Source: Flammula alnicola (taxonomy: Eukaryota > Basidiomycota > Agaricomycetes > Agaricales > Strophariaceae). Taken from it: a stretch of 64,000 nt of DNA. The position numbers and the translations under genes are program-made. The notes beneath the pieces are model-generated. The model was not told the origin of the DNA. It saw only the letters and a program-made list of their open reading frames with translations, and ran no database searches. This document shows, piece after piece, positions 13,811 through 25,020 of the stretch (positions within the stretch are counted from its first letter, which is position 1; each line of letters opens with the position of its first letter). Location: contig JADNRV010000009.1 in the NCBI GenBank assembly GCA_015499995.1, forward strand, positions 372,001 to 436,000, in the 5' to 3' direction.

Positions 13811-15095
13811 TCATGCTAAGCCAGCCGAACGATTGCTCTCATCCACGAGTTTCTTGACTAGCTGAGCGATTTCGACAGCGCCCTTCCGAAAAAGATGAAC
13901 AATGACATTATGAATGAGGTGAATTTGACGCTTACTGGGGTATCGGAATGGCAACAGATAGACACTTCGCTCACATTCTCGCCCAGTGGGAGATATGTTC
14001 CCGCCACTGTCGTCACTTTTTTCTCATTGAGGAGTCTCATGACCTAGGGGCCGTAATTAGTTGCAATTTCTTTATGGACAACATAATTGTGATTTCTGAC
14101 CCGATCGCGAACTACCTCTAGTGGGACAGGATCATGCTTCCTGGAGAACGAAGTCAATGCGTGAAATATGCTGAGTTTGAGACGATAATTTACTTAGTGA
14201 TCAACAGCTTCCCTTCTGCGCTGTAATCAAGATCCGCAAACCATTCTGTACGAATACATAAAGATGGGCGAGATAAGAAATGAGCAGAGTCAACATACCT
14301 GGAATAAATCTCACGCCCGCTTCTTCGGCGGCACTTTGATGGGCCGAACCAGCGATACCAACGAATGCAATGTCATTGTTTTCCTCAGAACGAAATACTT
14401 CTGCGACTTCCACCAGGGCTCGGGACAGAGGAATGGAGCGTGAGCTCTGTCCGTATACTGCGCCATGGGGTTTAATCTGAAGCATGCTTGAATGTTGCTG
14501 CAAATAAAGAAGAGAAGGCCCTCTTACATGATTAAGGGGCAGACCATGAAGCTTCAAAAAACCAGACAACGCTCCAACTTGATATATGAAGCACGACTTC
14601 AATTCTTCCTATACGATTTGACCACCTCAGAAAAATGCTGAAATTATATCAAGGAGAGAGAGCGTACCGGCTCAATGGCCATCTCTCGCCGTCCAAAGCC
14701 TTGCAAATCGGGAAGAGAGGGATGTGCACCGACTGCAACACCATTTTGTTTGGCGAGCAAAACCGTCTTGTTCATGATCGAGAAATCACTTTGGGAAAGA
14801 TCAGTACTCATCTCCTTAACGATCGTGAATGAACTTGCGAGGCATGGAATCCACAAGCAATATTCGCAAGATGGATATGCTTCATCAGGCCCTCATCATC
14901 GCCCTGCCAGACATCGTTCAGCCTACAGTTTCCAAAATACGGGTAAGGTATGTCGCACAATGGTGTACAAAGAGAAGCCCTGTACAGACAAGGAACAAAA
15001 TTCAGCAACAGCGTATAAAAATATTAAAGAAACTGGTGTACCTCTCCCATGTCGCAGTTCACAGTAGCTTTCAAAGGTAACGTCGAACCAACCAT
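13811..15095 (-). CDS. LamB/YcsF family protein, 5-oxoprolinase subunit A-like
   Basis: The spliced model gives about 258 residues, the normal family length. It starts at ATG 15095 with [18 protein letters not shown], which contains the family signature NCDMGE. Later exons give [20 protein letters not shown], then [20 protein letters not shown] and [10 protein letters not shown]. Next come [42 protein letters not shown] and a C-terminal block ending [15 protein letters not shown], with the stop at 13811. All are conserved LamB/YcsF blocks. The intron at 14838-14789 starts with GCAAGT, a GC-AG intron needed to join HAS to DFSIMNKTV in frame. In bacteria PxpA works with PxpB (AHS1) and PxpC (AHS2) in ATP-dependent 5-oxoproline hydrolysis. 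Here those two halves lie in the fused gene 177 bp downstream on the same strand. Confidence 0.92.
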
Positions 15096-15975
15096 CTCCT
15101 GCAAGAAATCTAGGCTGAGCAGATAACCTTTAGGAGCTTAGGGCGTTACCAACAAGATTTTCTGTGTATGTGGGTGAAAATTCTGGAGTTTAGAGAGCTG
15201 TAGATAACGAAAGTCCTGGAGAAATGCGAGTGTGGTTAAAATAGACGGGGATGCGGCATGGTTTCCGGTCCGGGTACAAATGACAACTGACCTTCAAGAA
15301 AGGCTATTTCATTTTATATCCATCATCTAGATTCATGGACTGGCCGTTTGGACGCAATTGACAGTACTTCCACCCATAGGACGGTATGCATATCTAGAGG
15401 GATCGTTCGGATTGAATTCGATTTGAAAAGGGCTCGGCCGAAAGGAAAATCGAGGCGTTTGCATAGTCCTTCATCCCGTAAATGTCTTAATAGAGGGCGC
15501 AAACGTCAAACATTGAAAGGCGTATTCGTAGGTTCAGAAGAACAAAGAACCAAGTCGCTTGCCAGTGAAGTGGAAGAACACGTCAAGTTTTGGTTTCGTA
15601 ACTCTGGGAAGGATTACATAATACTATCTCGCCCCGTCTTAATCCTTCCCCCCTATTTTTTCGTTACATTTTATGTACTAGTAGACAAGCTTCAACTGTG
15701 GAGGATGCACTCAAATCGTGGTTTATTGGATTTGTCTGATATTTTTTGAACAAGCATATCCAAGCGGATAGTCCTTGGATACTTAGCGCTTAGCCTTGGA
15801 CTGAACTTGAACTCCCTGTATGCTCTGGGCCTCGTACATTGAAGTCATAAAAATGCGTTGGATCAGGTTACAGTTGTATGTTGCACTAGGCAACTATCGT
15901 ATACAAATTTTAATTTACTATGGCATTCATTTACTGCGAATCTTCTGTCCGTGAATACCACCGTGACTGATTGAT

Positions 15976-16316
15976 TTAGCACTTGCACTCGCCAGGCTTG
16001 CAGGCGCAGCTAAACGAGAAACTTTCAATGACCATCGCTGACGAAAAGCTAGATAGGTACTCACGAGGTACAAGTACAAGTGGTGCTACCACACGAAGCT
16101 TGCGAGACAGGGGTACCGCAAGTGCAGCTAAAACTCGCAGTAAATCAACGGCTCGTCGAGAAGGGACGATGACTACTTACTTCAACTCGGAGCCACACTT
16201 GCACGACGTGCAACTGCATCCAGAGCACTGAGAAACGAGGACGTTCTGGATCATCTGAGCAACAAAGCTGTGAGCATTGAGCTCCACGAAGATCGATGGA
16301 GACAACGCACCTGCAT
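15976..16316 (-). CDS. Metallothionein 1 (Cys-rich metal-binding peptide)
   Basis: Four tiny exons are read on the minus strand from ATG 16316. Exon 1 is only ATG CAG. The next exons give MIQNVLVSQCSGCSCTSCKC, then CTCGTPVSQASCGSTTCTCT, then CACKPGECKC and the stop at 15976. The peptide of about 57 residues is rich in C-x-C and C-x-x-C motifs with no aromatic residues, as in fungal copper/cadmium metallothioneins. Its role would be cytosolic metal chelation. A near-identical gene with matching intron positions lies inverted at 25.1 kb. The two differ at a few codons; for example Cys11 here aligns with Ser in copy 2. Translation could instead begin at the ATG opening exon 2, but the two-codon first exon is conserved in both copies. 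Confidence 0.87.
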
Positions 16317-16411
16317 GATTGAATTATTGGTCGTAGAAAAGATTTTTTTGTGTTATCAATAAGCTGAATAGGTGTTTCGGTTGTTGGGTGAAGCTGAGGG
16401 AGATGCTTGAG

Positions 16412-16419
16412 CTTTTATA
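16412..16419 (-). promoter_or_regulatory. TATA box of metallothionein 1
   Basis: The minus strand reads GAGGTATAAAAGCTC about 95 bp upstream of the ATG. The same 15-mer stands at the equivalent place before metallothionein 2. Confidence 0.7.
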
Positions 16420-17118
16420 CCTCGTGCGGTTTTGGCCATTGTTTACGTTCACTCGCATCTGGAACGATCGGGAGAAAGAGGCATTTGTGCGACGCCAATT
16501 AGGAATGCCAAGTTGATCCGCTCCAATTGATCGGTAATCACCAATTCATAATTGGTGGGTTCAGAAAATGCCTCGTAGCACGTGCTGTCATTCAGAAAAG
16601 CGCTCGTCCGGACCCTTCGCAGAACCTTTTTGCAGGACCCAGGTTCAAATCCAGGTCAGTTTCGATTGTTCTAGGTCTAATACAAAGTTTCTCACCTGAA
16701 TTCGAAATGACTTTCAAGTTTACAATCGATGCCCCGGACATAGTTAAGGAAGAAAAGCCCGACTCCGAACATAATTGCCGTTCATAATAAGAATTCGAAT
16801 TGAAGTCGAAAGTGCTCTATCAAAGAGACACTAGTCGGCCTCGACATTCCTTCCTGTGGTGGCTTCCACAACATATCGGAGGACGACACAGAAGATCCTT
16901 TCGAAGATCGTGCCAAATCAATAAATTAGCCAAGAATTAATAACAGAATGCCATTCCCTTATACGAATTTCCGGCAGCCATTTACAAACTCTGGACACTC
17001 CCAAGAAATTTGGGCGCATCAACTCTGTGGATTTCAGTTTCTTCTCTATCCATGACCAATCTTCTCTGACTTCGTCTTCGTCGGTAATATAATGTCATTA
17101 GGTGCCTACATACATGCA

Positions 17119-18003
17119 TCATATATGCAGTGGAAGTCTGTCGACACAATCCTTGATGTCTCGAAGCGTGCTGAGTTTATTATAATTCAGCCTTCCGCAG
17201 TCCGTCTTCTGACACTTTGCCTCCCAGCATGCAATCGCCTCCGGCCATTCTTCCATTTCCAAACCACACAAGGTGTCCCCGAGTGGCCGCCTGTCCATCT
17301 CCATGAACATCCTGGCCTTCAGCTCGCGCCAAGTATGATTGCTCATCCCTTCGCCGCACCCCAGGCACAGTAAGCGCGCCGAATTTCCAGCCGCAAACCG
17401 GCCTTCACAATCCACGAGGCGCTTGAATTCGTCTCGACGGCCTCTATGCAGACGAAAGAGAGCCATCAGTGGCCGTGAGGATACGCGCTCGAGGTCGGAT
17501 CGAATGTCTTCATCGTAGAGATTTAGGGTCAAAGTCTGTGTAGATGCAACTCGCGCTTCTTCGTCCCACCCAAATCTTGTTGTGATTGCGTAGAGTCGCA
17601 CTGGATCCGCGAGGAACATGGGCGCAGTTATTGCACACCGTATGATGGACAAAGGCCCTGGTGCATCCCACTTCTGGACGAGCGAAAGGGCGTCGTCGAC
17701 CTCGCTTATGGATTCCCAGTTCTCGGTATGCAGTCCACAAATCATGCAGAGAACTTTCGTGAGCACCTTGTCCTTCTCAACGACCTCGACGGGCTGCAAC
17801 TTGTCTCCGCCGGCTGTCTGACCCAGGTGTGGCGTATAGCTTGAAAGGAGATTGCGAAAGAAGCCACATGTATTCCGTAGTGTGAAATAAGGGACGCGGT
17901 ATGCAGTATCCTCGGAGGATATCAGAACAATATCAGCCTCTGGAGAACTGAACTGGGGATGATATGTGCGGGGCTCTCTTCCTGCAGCTTTCGTGGACAT
18001 CAT
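17119..18003 (-). CDS. BTB/POZ domain protein
   Basis: A single-exon frame of 294 residues starts at 18003 (the next Met is at codon 2). The N-terminal part reads FSSPEADIVLISSEDTAYRV, then PYFTLRNTCGFFRNLLSSY. This is the strand-helix core of a BTB/POZ fold (D-x-x-L-x-S ... F-x-x-H/L-R). The remainder is alpha-helical with scattered Cys and no second domain I recognise. Agaricomycetes carry many single-exon BTB proteins of this form. They probably act in homodimer- or Cullin-type complexes, but no partner is visible here. It is unrelated to the flanking genes. Confidence 0.82.
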   Translation of the reverse strand: MMSTKAAGREPRTYHPQFSSPEADIVLISSEDTAYRVPYFTLRNTCGFFRNLLSSYTPHLGQTAGGDKLQPVEVVEKDKVLTKVLCMICGLHTENWESISEVDDALSLVQKWDAPGPLSIIRCAITAPMFLADPVRLYAITTRFGWDEEARVASTQTLTLNLYDEDIRSDLERVSSRPLMALFRLHRGRRDEFKRLVDCEGRFAAGNSARLLCLGCGEGMSNHTWRELKARMFMEMDRRPLGDTLCGLEMEEWPEAIACWEAKCQKTDCGRLNYNKLSTLRDIKDCVDRLPLHI

Positions 18004-18230
18004 CGTGTGGTATAAGCAAGAGATGGTTTTATCGTCTCCGCAGTTGCATGTTCACGCGCTTAATAGCCTTGCGCTAACAACGTGCTCGTTATCTGCTCAA
18101 GGGTCACGTTCATCACATGTTCATCATCTGTATACTGTGTCCGTTAGATTCGTACAATTGGTGATAAAATACAAATAAGAACACTCCGTGTAGACGAATA
18201 TATATCAAACCTTGCTCCTTCAGATTTGAA

Positions 18231-19014
18231 TTACGCGGCGGTGACATAGGCGGCCAAAACTTCGTATTTGGTCACGGTTGGGGGACCGGTCAAAAGCTCA
18301 TCGGCAGAGGAAAACAAGGCAGTTGCAACCTTGCCACCGAGATGAGCCTCTCTTGCTGCGTCGTCCGCAAAGAAATCGATAATACCGAAGTCATCCGTAC
18401 CAGCGAAGTGGATGGCATACCAAGCAGTCGTGCCGGCCTCCGCCTCAACGAGGGGAAGAGCACCCTAAGAGCAGAGAAATTTAATACCCAGAAAAAGGAA
18501 AGATAAACCCCGGGCGGTAACTCACGGTCAGGAAATCTCTCACACCCTGCTTCTTCTCTGGCTTTGCAGTGAACAACGCCCTTAAACCCACGGCGAGGCC
18601 CGCCTTTTGTCCTTCACCGCCTTTCGTGACTTTGCTTGTCAAAACTTCAACCATGATTTTGTTGATGTCGGGTGAAACGCTCAGGAGACTGGGGCCGTGG
18701 GTCATCAGAGCGTTGGGAATTGGGCCATCGAAATGGGCTTTGCGGCCCTCTTGGCTGGGGAAGGTGTCGAAGATATCGTAGACCGGAGGGGAGGTGCCTT
18801 CGAATTTCACGGCATACCACTGGAGTGTCTCGGGCTCCGCTTGAACGAGACCGTACCCTCCGAGGAGGAATTCAGCTACTGCTTCACCTTTCCCTTCTTG
18901 AGAGACGAGAGGGACAAGACTGCCACAGGTAGCTGATACAAAAATAAAATACAAACAAGACATCAGTTGAGTGATTCGTGAAAATGACGCGTCATTGAAC
19001 ACACCTGTTGACAT
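18231..19014 (-). CDS. Tandem antibiotic-biosynthesis-monooxygenase (ABM) domain protein
   Basis: Three exons are read from ATG 19014 (MSTATCGSLVPLVSQEGKGE). Introns lie at 19004-18933 and 18525-18465, both GT-AG and in phase. Two similar dimeric alpha/beta-barrel modules follow one another. The first has QWYAVKFEGTSPPVYDIFDT and FPSQEGRKAHFDGPI. The second has AWYAIHFAGTDDFGIIDFFA and AREAHLGGKV. The internal repeat (W-Y-A-x-x-F-x-G-T ... D-F/T-F-x-x-x-x-x-R-x-A-H) shows an in-gene duplication. ABM proteins are small monooxygenase- or stress-linked enzymes. No active-site assignment is possible by eye. A TATAAAAG box lies on the minus strand at 19093-19086. Confidence 0.82.
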
Positions 19015-19085
19015 ACTGAAATTCTTGAGTAGTTAGGAATAGTTAGCGGGTTTACTTTGCACCATCCTAACCAGTACCCAGACCT

Positions 19086-19093
19086 CTTTTATA
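19086..19093 (-). promoter_or_regulatory. TATA box of the ABM gene
   Basis: TATAAAAG on the minus strand, about 72 bp upstream of the ATG at 19014. Confidence 0.5.
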
Positions 19094-19368
19094 CGAATCT
19101 ACCCTGGCTTAGAAGCTATTCCCGACGCGCAAACCACTTACTTGCGTCCCGAGCCCTAGTGAAGTAATACGGTCCGGGTATGACAAAAGCCCGAACATTA
19201 TTAACCAGAGTAAGATATCATTACTCGAGATGTCACACCTACAAGTATTACCAAGTGCTCTTCTGCATCAACGATAAAAATAGAAAAGCGTACGTATGTC
19301 TGAGTCCTATTGGCAGTCAACTGGGCAGAGGGGAGCTGGACGGAGTGAACAGTGATGAAAGAACCCAT

Positions 19369-21869
19369 TCAGATGGCAGCATTTTCCCGCTTGGATTTGT
19401 CATAACATTCCAATGTGACGCTGGCAAGGAATCCGGGTATGCATTGCTCTTTCTCGATCCAATATTGCATCAGATTAGGCAAATCCTGTGGGCCACCCTC
19501 GCCCTGAGCAACCAGCTGCATCCGCGCACCCTCGGACCGCGATGTCGGTTGAAGACGAACGAGGCACAGAGATCGTACACTGAGGTCACCCGGATTTGTC
19601 CATTAGGATAAAAGGCGAGCTTAAGCCCGAGTATCGACGCAATAGCTTCGCGGAATTCAGCACTCTTCGAAGTGAAGACCTATAAATATGTCAGAATGTT
19701 TTGACGCCGGGTTGCCATTACCATGATCGACGGCATGATGACGACGTACCTGTTGTAGTCTCAATAGACGTTTCTCCTTTTGCTTCACGACGTCCTGCAG
19801 TTCTAGTTTCTCTCTGTTGACAAGTTCCCAGCTCTGTCTTGGAACCAATTCCTCGCCATGGTCCTGGGTGGCGGCGTGGGCACCGCTCTCTTCTAACTCT
19901 TTCAGCCGTTTCATTAAGGCCTCGTTTTCGCCCTTCAGTCGGTCCATGGCTGCTTGTCGAAGATCAAACCATTGCTGCTCGGGGTTATCCGCCATCGATA
20001 GAATGCGTACGCCAGGGGGTACATGGCGGCCACCTGCAATTTCACCTCGCAGTTCAAAGAGAGTCTGTTCGAGTTCTTCGATCTTATCGAGGTTCTGTTT
20101 CATTTCAACTTCGGCGTTTTGGAGGTCTGAGGGTAGATAGAAATTCATAAGCCAAACGTTGGCAGAATTTTTTTCGAAAGCTGGCCTTTCTGGAGGGCGA
20201 GTTTCTCCAACCGCTCTTGCTCGAATTCGCTGAAAGGGTTTGTCGACTTCGTCCCTGAACAAGAGAAGACGAGCCTCCAACGAGAGCATCGAGTTCTTGG
20301 TAAGCTGTTCGTTTGCGCTTGTACTCTTGAAGAACTTTCTCGAGTTGACGTATCTGCTCCACCTTAGCGTTGTCGATGTGAGAATCCTCCATGTGAGCCT
20401 CTTCCGCGTTGAAGCTCGCCTAACGGAATCAATGCGCAGAATTCGAGCAAAATGCGAAGATACTTACCACGAGGGCTTGTAAGAACATAACCTCCCGCTC
20501 TGCGAGCAGAGCTCTGTTTCCCGCCGCCCAACCTTGTCTCTCGCAATGCGGAGATTCTGTTCCAATGAAGCAATTGTTTCTTGAGCCTGGGCTTCGCGTC
20601 GTTCGACATCGGCGAGCTCGGTTTCGCGTTGTCTGAGTAGGGCTGAAGTGGCACCATGATCTTCAAGGAGTCGCGCATGCACCAGACGCAGGTCGGAGAG
20701 TGTTTGAGTAACGGAGATAGGCGTATCGGAGGGTTTGGTATCTGCAGACCTGTTTGCCCTTCAGAGATGTGAGTAGTGCTGCCAGTAAAAGTAATGTAGA
20801 CGTACCATTCTTCGCGCTCTTTCCTGCCTGCTTCAACCTCAGCCTCCAGCTTGACCACCTTTGTTCTAGTTCTTCGAGCATCTGGACTTTGCGTTCCAAT
20901 CCCCGCTTTTCCTCTCGTAGGACTCGACACTTGTGTGGCGTTCTCGGAGACTGTTTAGCTCGGAGTAAGCTTCGCGTTGGTGGTTTCCAGGTGCGAAGGT
21001 AGTTGGCCTGACGGTGAAGTTCTTCACGAACAACAGCCATGCTTTCTTCGTCGGCTACACGTCGTGTAATCGCCTCATTCCCAGCGCTGAGCTCGTCGTA
21101 CTGTGCCTGGAGGTCTTCGATAGCGGATTCCCTTTGTTGTGCTATGTCTTGAACTGGTCAAGTTCGTCTTGAAGTAGCGAGTTCTGGTGGGTCAAGGTTG
21201 TGATTTGGGACTTTTGGGATGCGGTCGTCTGGTTTGTGCTACGAGACAGGGCTTCGTGAGCATCTTTCAAGTCGGCAACCTCTTCGTGCAGAGAGGACAC
21301 AGAGCCCGTAGTATGCGATTGTCAGCGTCGATTTTCGCTGTGGATGCGTTCAATAGATTGAACTTGTCATTTGAAGCCACACACCTTTGCTTCTTCATGA
21401 GCAGCACGTTCGCTTTCTTTTTCTTCACGTTCCTCCTTTTCTCGATCGGCAAACCAACGTCTATCCCTCTCGAGCCTCTCCACGAGCAATTCTTTCTCCC
21501 TTAGCTTTGTCTCCAGCTCTAGCTTTGCCGTTTGGGCAGCTAAGAGCTGTCTTTCAAGACTGGCATGAGACACGGAGGAAGTGAACACCTGAGCGCGTTG
21601 TTGGCGCTTCGCAGTCGATAGTTGGGGGTCTGAAGAGTACGATAAGTACAACGATGAGTTGGCTGCTATTATGAACACATACCTCGTTCCAACTCTGCGA
21701 CTAATGAATCGCGTTTCATCGCCGTTGAACGTAATGATGGACCATCAGATCGCACCTTGTTCAGAGGCGTCTTGAACTGGTCACCACTCATGGATAGTTT
21801 TGCCACCCTTTCGGGGTCAAGGAGAGAAGAGAGTTTCGGTTTGGGCTGGTGTTCGCCGCTTATGCTCAA
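19369..21869 (-). pseudogene. mad1: Mad1 spindle checkpoint protein gene with many single-base frameshifts
   Basis: The gene starts at ATG 21869 (MSISGEHQPKPKLSSLLDPE) and encodes a long coiled coil. The Mad1 signature is clear near the 3' end: HVPPGVRILSMADNPEQQW, then FDLRQAAMDRLKGENEALM. The C-terminal domain has SKSAEFREAIASILG, then PNGQIRVTSVYDL and ending IPGFLASVTLE. Mad1 recruits Mad2 to unattached kinetochores. The reading frame breaks at about 21302, 21150, 20991, 20968, 20914, 20861, 20511, 20230 and 19550. On each side a heptad-type or conserved Mad1 sequence continues in another frame, and the three checked in detail behave as the loss of one base. Neighbouring genes read cleanly. 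Either this stretch holds deletion-type sequence errors, or the copy is decaying. The start is 80 bp from the divergent DUF262 gene. Confidence 0.8.
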
Positions 21870-21888
21870 TGGGGAGCCGTGTAATTAA

Positions 21889-21900
21889 GGTTAGGGTTAG
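21889..21900 (+). promoter_or_regulatory. Telobox-like motif in a divergent promoter
   Basis: GGTTAGGGTTAG lies in the 80 bp between the mad1 ATG (minus, 21869) and the DUF262-gene ATG (plus, 21950). Two telomere-type units next to start sites are known in many eukaryotic housekeeping promoters. Function here is inference. Confidence 0.4.
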
Positions 21901-21949
21901 TGTCCTTGGTTTACGCCGTCCTAACTTCTCCTCTTTTAATTTCTCCATA

Positions 21950-24413
21950 ATGGCTTCAGATGAAGAATACTCAGATCTTACAGAGTTAGAAAGCGAAGAA
22001 GAATACGTTGGGACGACGATCAAGAAGGCTAAAAAGGCCACAAACGGTGCGACAGCCTCGAAAGGCGGTTGGAGGATCAAGAATGCGCTGAAAGTACCAA
22101 GGGCGACAACGTACACTGCTCAGGCATTATACGGTACGTTCTTTCGCGTGAAAGCGTGTCTATTACACTTAGAGGCTGCTTCAGATCAAATTTATGCCTG
22201 TGATATCAACTTGGAACCAGAATATCAACGAGGTTTGCTCCTTCAGCGTCTGGCTGAGTATCTTTGTCCTGACTGTTCCACAGATGTTGTGTGGTCCGAA
22301 ACAAAGCAAATTGGCATCATCGATTCTGTTTTTAGAAACTTCTATATCCCACCCGTCATCTTCGCCGTCAACGTGCACGACGACGGTTCTGAGACAAAGA
22401 CATGTATTGACGGAAAACAGCGATTGACGTCTATTCATAGGTATGCAACAACGAAGTGTCTCCTAAAAGGTGGCTGACTCGATTTTATTTCTCTCGGAAG
22501 GTTCATGGAAGGCCTGGTGAGTGTAACATCATCTCTTTGAGCATCTTTCTGATTTCGCTGCACTCAGATACCTCGTAAGCAAGCTGAGTAGAACATGTCA
22601 TGAAATCAACTGACGAGGAGTGGACATCTAGATAAGGATCCGTAAGCCCTGCATCAAATCTTCCTAACCGAAACGAAATGACACGTTATTACTTAGGATC
22701 ACCGGGGAGAAGTTGTGGTATAAGGACATCCAATCGGCATCGACGAAAGGGTCTAAAAGTCGACGACCCTTGCCTGAAAAATATAGGAGGCTATTTGCAA
22801 ATAAGCAAATCGTCTGTGTGGAGTATCAGGACATCACAGATGCAGACGAACGCGAAATTTTCCAAGTGAGTCCTCCTTCGTGCTCGTCGATGGCACATGG
22901 TAACCGAAATTACGGGTAGAGGGTGCAATTGGGTATGGCCCTGACCCCCGCAGGTAAGTTGCCCTTGCGCCCAATATTGCATGCTCATTCATCTTTCTTT
23001 CAAGAAAAACTGCAGGTCATCAAAACCTCCCGTGCAGATTTTATCCGCGAACTCCAGAATACGTATTTGAAAGACGACGGATGGCTCGGGTCCAAGCACT
23101 TGGCATGGGATATCAGTCGTGGTAGCGATTTTCGTGGACTCGCCCAGGCAGTCTGTTGCATGGATACATTTGCATCGCTCAAGACGACTTCCATCTCCAT
23201 GGCCCAACTCGAGAAATGGCTAAGCATCGAAGAGCCCCTGAAGTCCGACGTTCACAAAAGAGTCGAAGATACTTATCGTATCTTCGCGGAGATGGTGCAA
23301 GACACGAAGCTCAACAAGGTCTTCCAGAAACCGGCGAAAATCTCGCCGCTCGAGTTCATCGTCATCGGCCTCATGATCTTTGTCCATAAGGATAAAGTAT
23401 CGTTGGCGCAGCTCTCTGCTGGTATCGGACAGATGAGGGAAGACGTGAGGTCGGAGCACGTGGATATCCGGATGAACGCTCGAGTCTCGAAAACCATGAT
23501 CGAATTCATAAAGAAGTGGGTGCCAAGCATGATCGCTGGTGACACAGGAGGTGTGGCGAGTGGAACGAAGGGTGCCGGAGGGGTAAAAAGAAAACGCGTG
23601 GCCAAGAAGACTGCCAACGATGATGATGACGAAGAAGATGCGGACGATGACGATGCTGAGGAACATGCCCAGCAGGCCCCCAAAGCGAAGAAATCCAACA
23701 CCGCCGCCGGAATGTTAATGAATATCAAGGCATCGACCTCGGCGCCACGAAAAATCGCCCAGGCTACCCCACCGCCACCGCCACCACCTCGCATCAAAGC
23801 AGAGCCTGCCGCCACACCTCCCTCCATCGCATTAAATCCACCCATCGACCGCATGGCTGCTTTGAAGAGGGCAAAGGAAGCAGTCGCGCAGAGTCAGGCT
23901 GAACGTTCAATGCAAATACCTTCTGGCCCTCGAGCCCTACGACTGCCTCCGAATCCCGCTCGCACCAACTCTGTACCCAATCCTCAGATGCTACCGTCGC
24001 CTAGCCAAGCTTACACAGTCCCGTCCTCCCTTCCTCCTGTGCATCCAACCGCAAATGCCCCCATTCCGAGCAGACCTGCACCGAACGCTGCTACAGTTGA
24101 CTCCTCCCTGATGGCTACCATGATGCAACTTCCCGGCCTTAATGACCCCAGGCTGGCGCCGCGGCCCAGTAACCTCCCACCTCCCCCACCCAGTGGCAGC
24201 AGTGATGGCGGGGGCATGTATAGAACCGGAGATCGGGACAGGGATAGGGACAGGGATTACGACCACGACCGAAGCAGAGACAGAGATCGTTACCCGTCTT
24301 CAAGAGGGCATGATGAACGTGACAGAGGACGGCATGATCCATCTCGTCGCGATAGTGGTGGTTATGGTCGTCGTTCGCCAGTTCCTTCTTCGTCTAGATG
24401 GGCTCCTAGGTAA
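21950..24413 (+). CDS. DUF262 domain protein with Pro-rich and Arg/Asp-repeat tail
   Basis: The start at ATG 21950 (MASDEEYSDLTELESEEEY) gives an acidic N-terminus. The ParB/DUF262-like core reads INLEPEYQRDVVWSETKQIG, IIDSVFRNFYIPPVIFAV and CIDGKQRLTSIHRF, then IPHKDPITGEKLWYKD. The D-G-K-Q-R-L-T-S motif is the family hallmark. Introns start at 22134, 22233 and 22441. Three exons of 16, 7 and 10 nt (22501-22516, 22568-22574, 22632-22641) then follow one another; all are needed to keep the conserved frame. Further introns lie at 22866-22919 and 22954-23004. The C-terminus has acidic runs, polyproline and repeats of DRDR ending GYGRRSPVPSSSRWAPR. DUF262 proteins are NTP/DNA-linked in bacteria; in fungi the role is unknown, and the tail suggests nucleic-acid binding. 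Confidence 0.85.
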
Positions 24414-25012
24414 TTAATTCCTACTCCCCACTTTCCTTGCTGTGTACATTACTCTCTCGTTTTCGCATGCTTTGCAATTATCCTGCTTAACAGACTACAT
24501 AAGTTTCATTGATCAAGCCTTGATTAAGCCTTAATTATCACATACGTTCTCGTTGCATTCGATTTACTGTACTTTTATAAAGCATCGAATTTTCGTTGAA
24601 CAAAGATCGCTCTCCCTTCATTTTGTGTAATTGAATCCAATTCAAAAAAGCTTTGCATACTACTTAGTACGTAGTCATCTCATCGGGCGCATTGCGTCAC
24701 CGTGACTGACTGGAAAAAATGAACTGAAATATCTGACAAATGTCGAAAAATAGAAAGTCAATAAGACTCATGAACGTTGTCGGCACTGACTCGGTCAGGC
24801 GGTCGTGAATAATTTCAACAAAACTCCATCGAGTGATGACTCATGAGCGTTTTTCTGAACACCAGCACGTGCGGTGAGGCATTTTCTGAACCCACCAATC
24901 ATCAAACGTTACAAATCAGTGATTACCGAGCGGATCAACTTGGCATTCCTAATTGGTGTCGCACAAATGCCTCGCTCCAGATGCGTAAATAATTCCCAAC
25001 ACCGCACTGAGG

Positions 25013-25020
25013 TATAAAAG
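25013..25020 (+). promoter_or_regulatory. TATA box of metallothionein 2
   Basis: GAGGTATAAAAGCTC surrounds this TATAAAAG, 90 bp upstream of the ATG, in the same context as in metallothionein 1. Confidence 0.7.

Larger units (their letters stand above)
15976..16608 (-). repeat. Inverted duplication arm 1 (metallothionein gene plus promoter)
   Basis: Coding exons, introns and about 290 bp of upstream DNA align in reverse complement with 24848-25444. Shared upstream blocks include CAGCACGTGC, GAGGCATTTTCTGAACCCAC, AGCGGATCAACTTGGCATTC and GGTATAAAAGCTC. Similarity stops shortly after the stop codon. Confidence 0.85.

Noticed and set aside
16600..16665. Possible tRNA 3' half (accc aggttcaaatcc aggt)
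   Set aside because: The B-box-like element gives a T-arm with an A-A mismatch and there is no convincing A-box, anticodon arm or matching acceptor stem.
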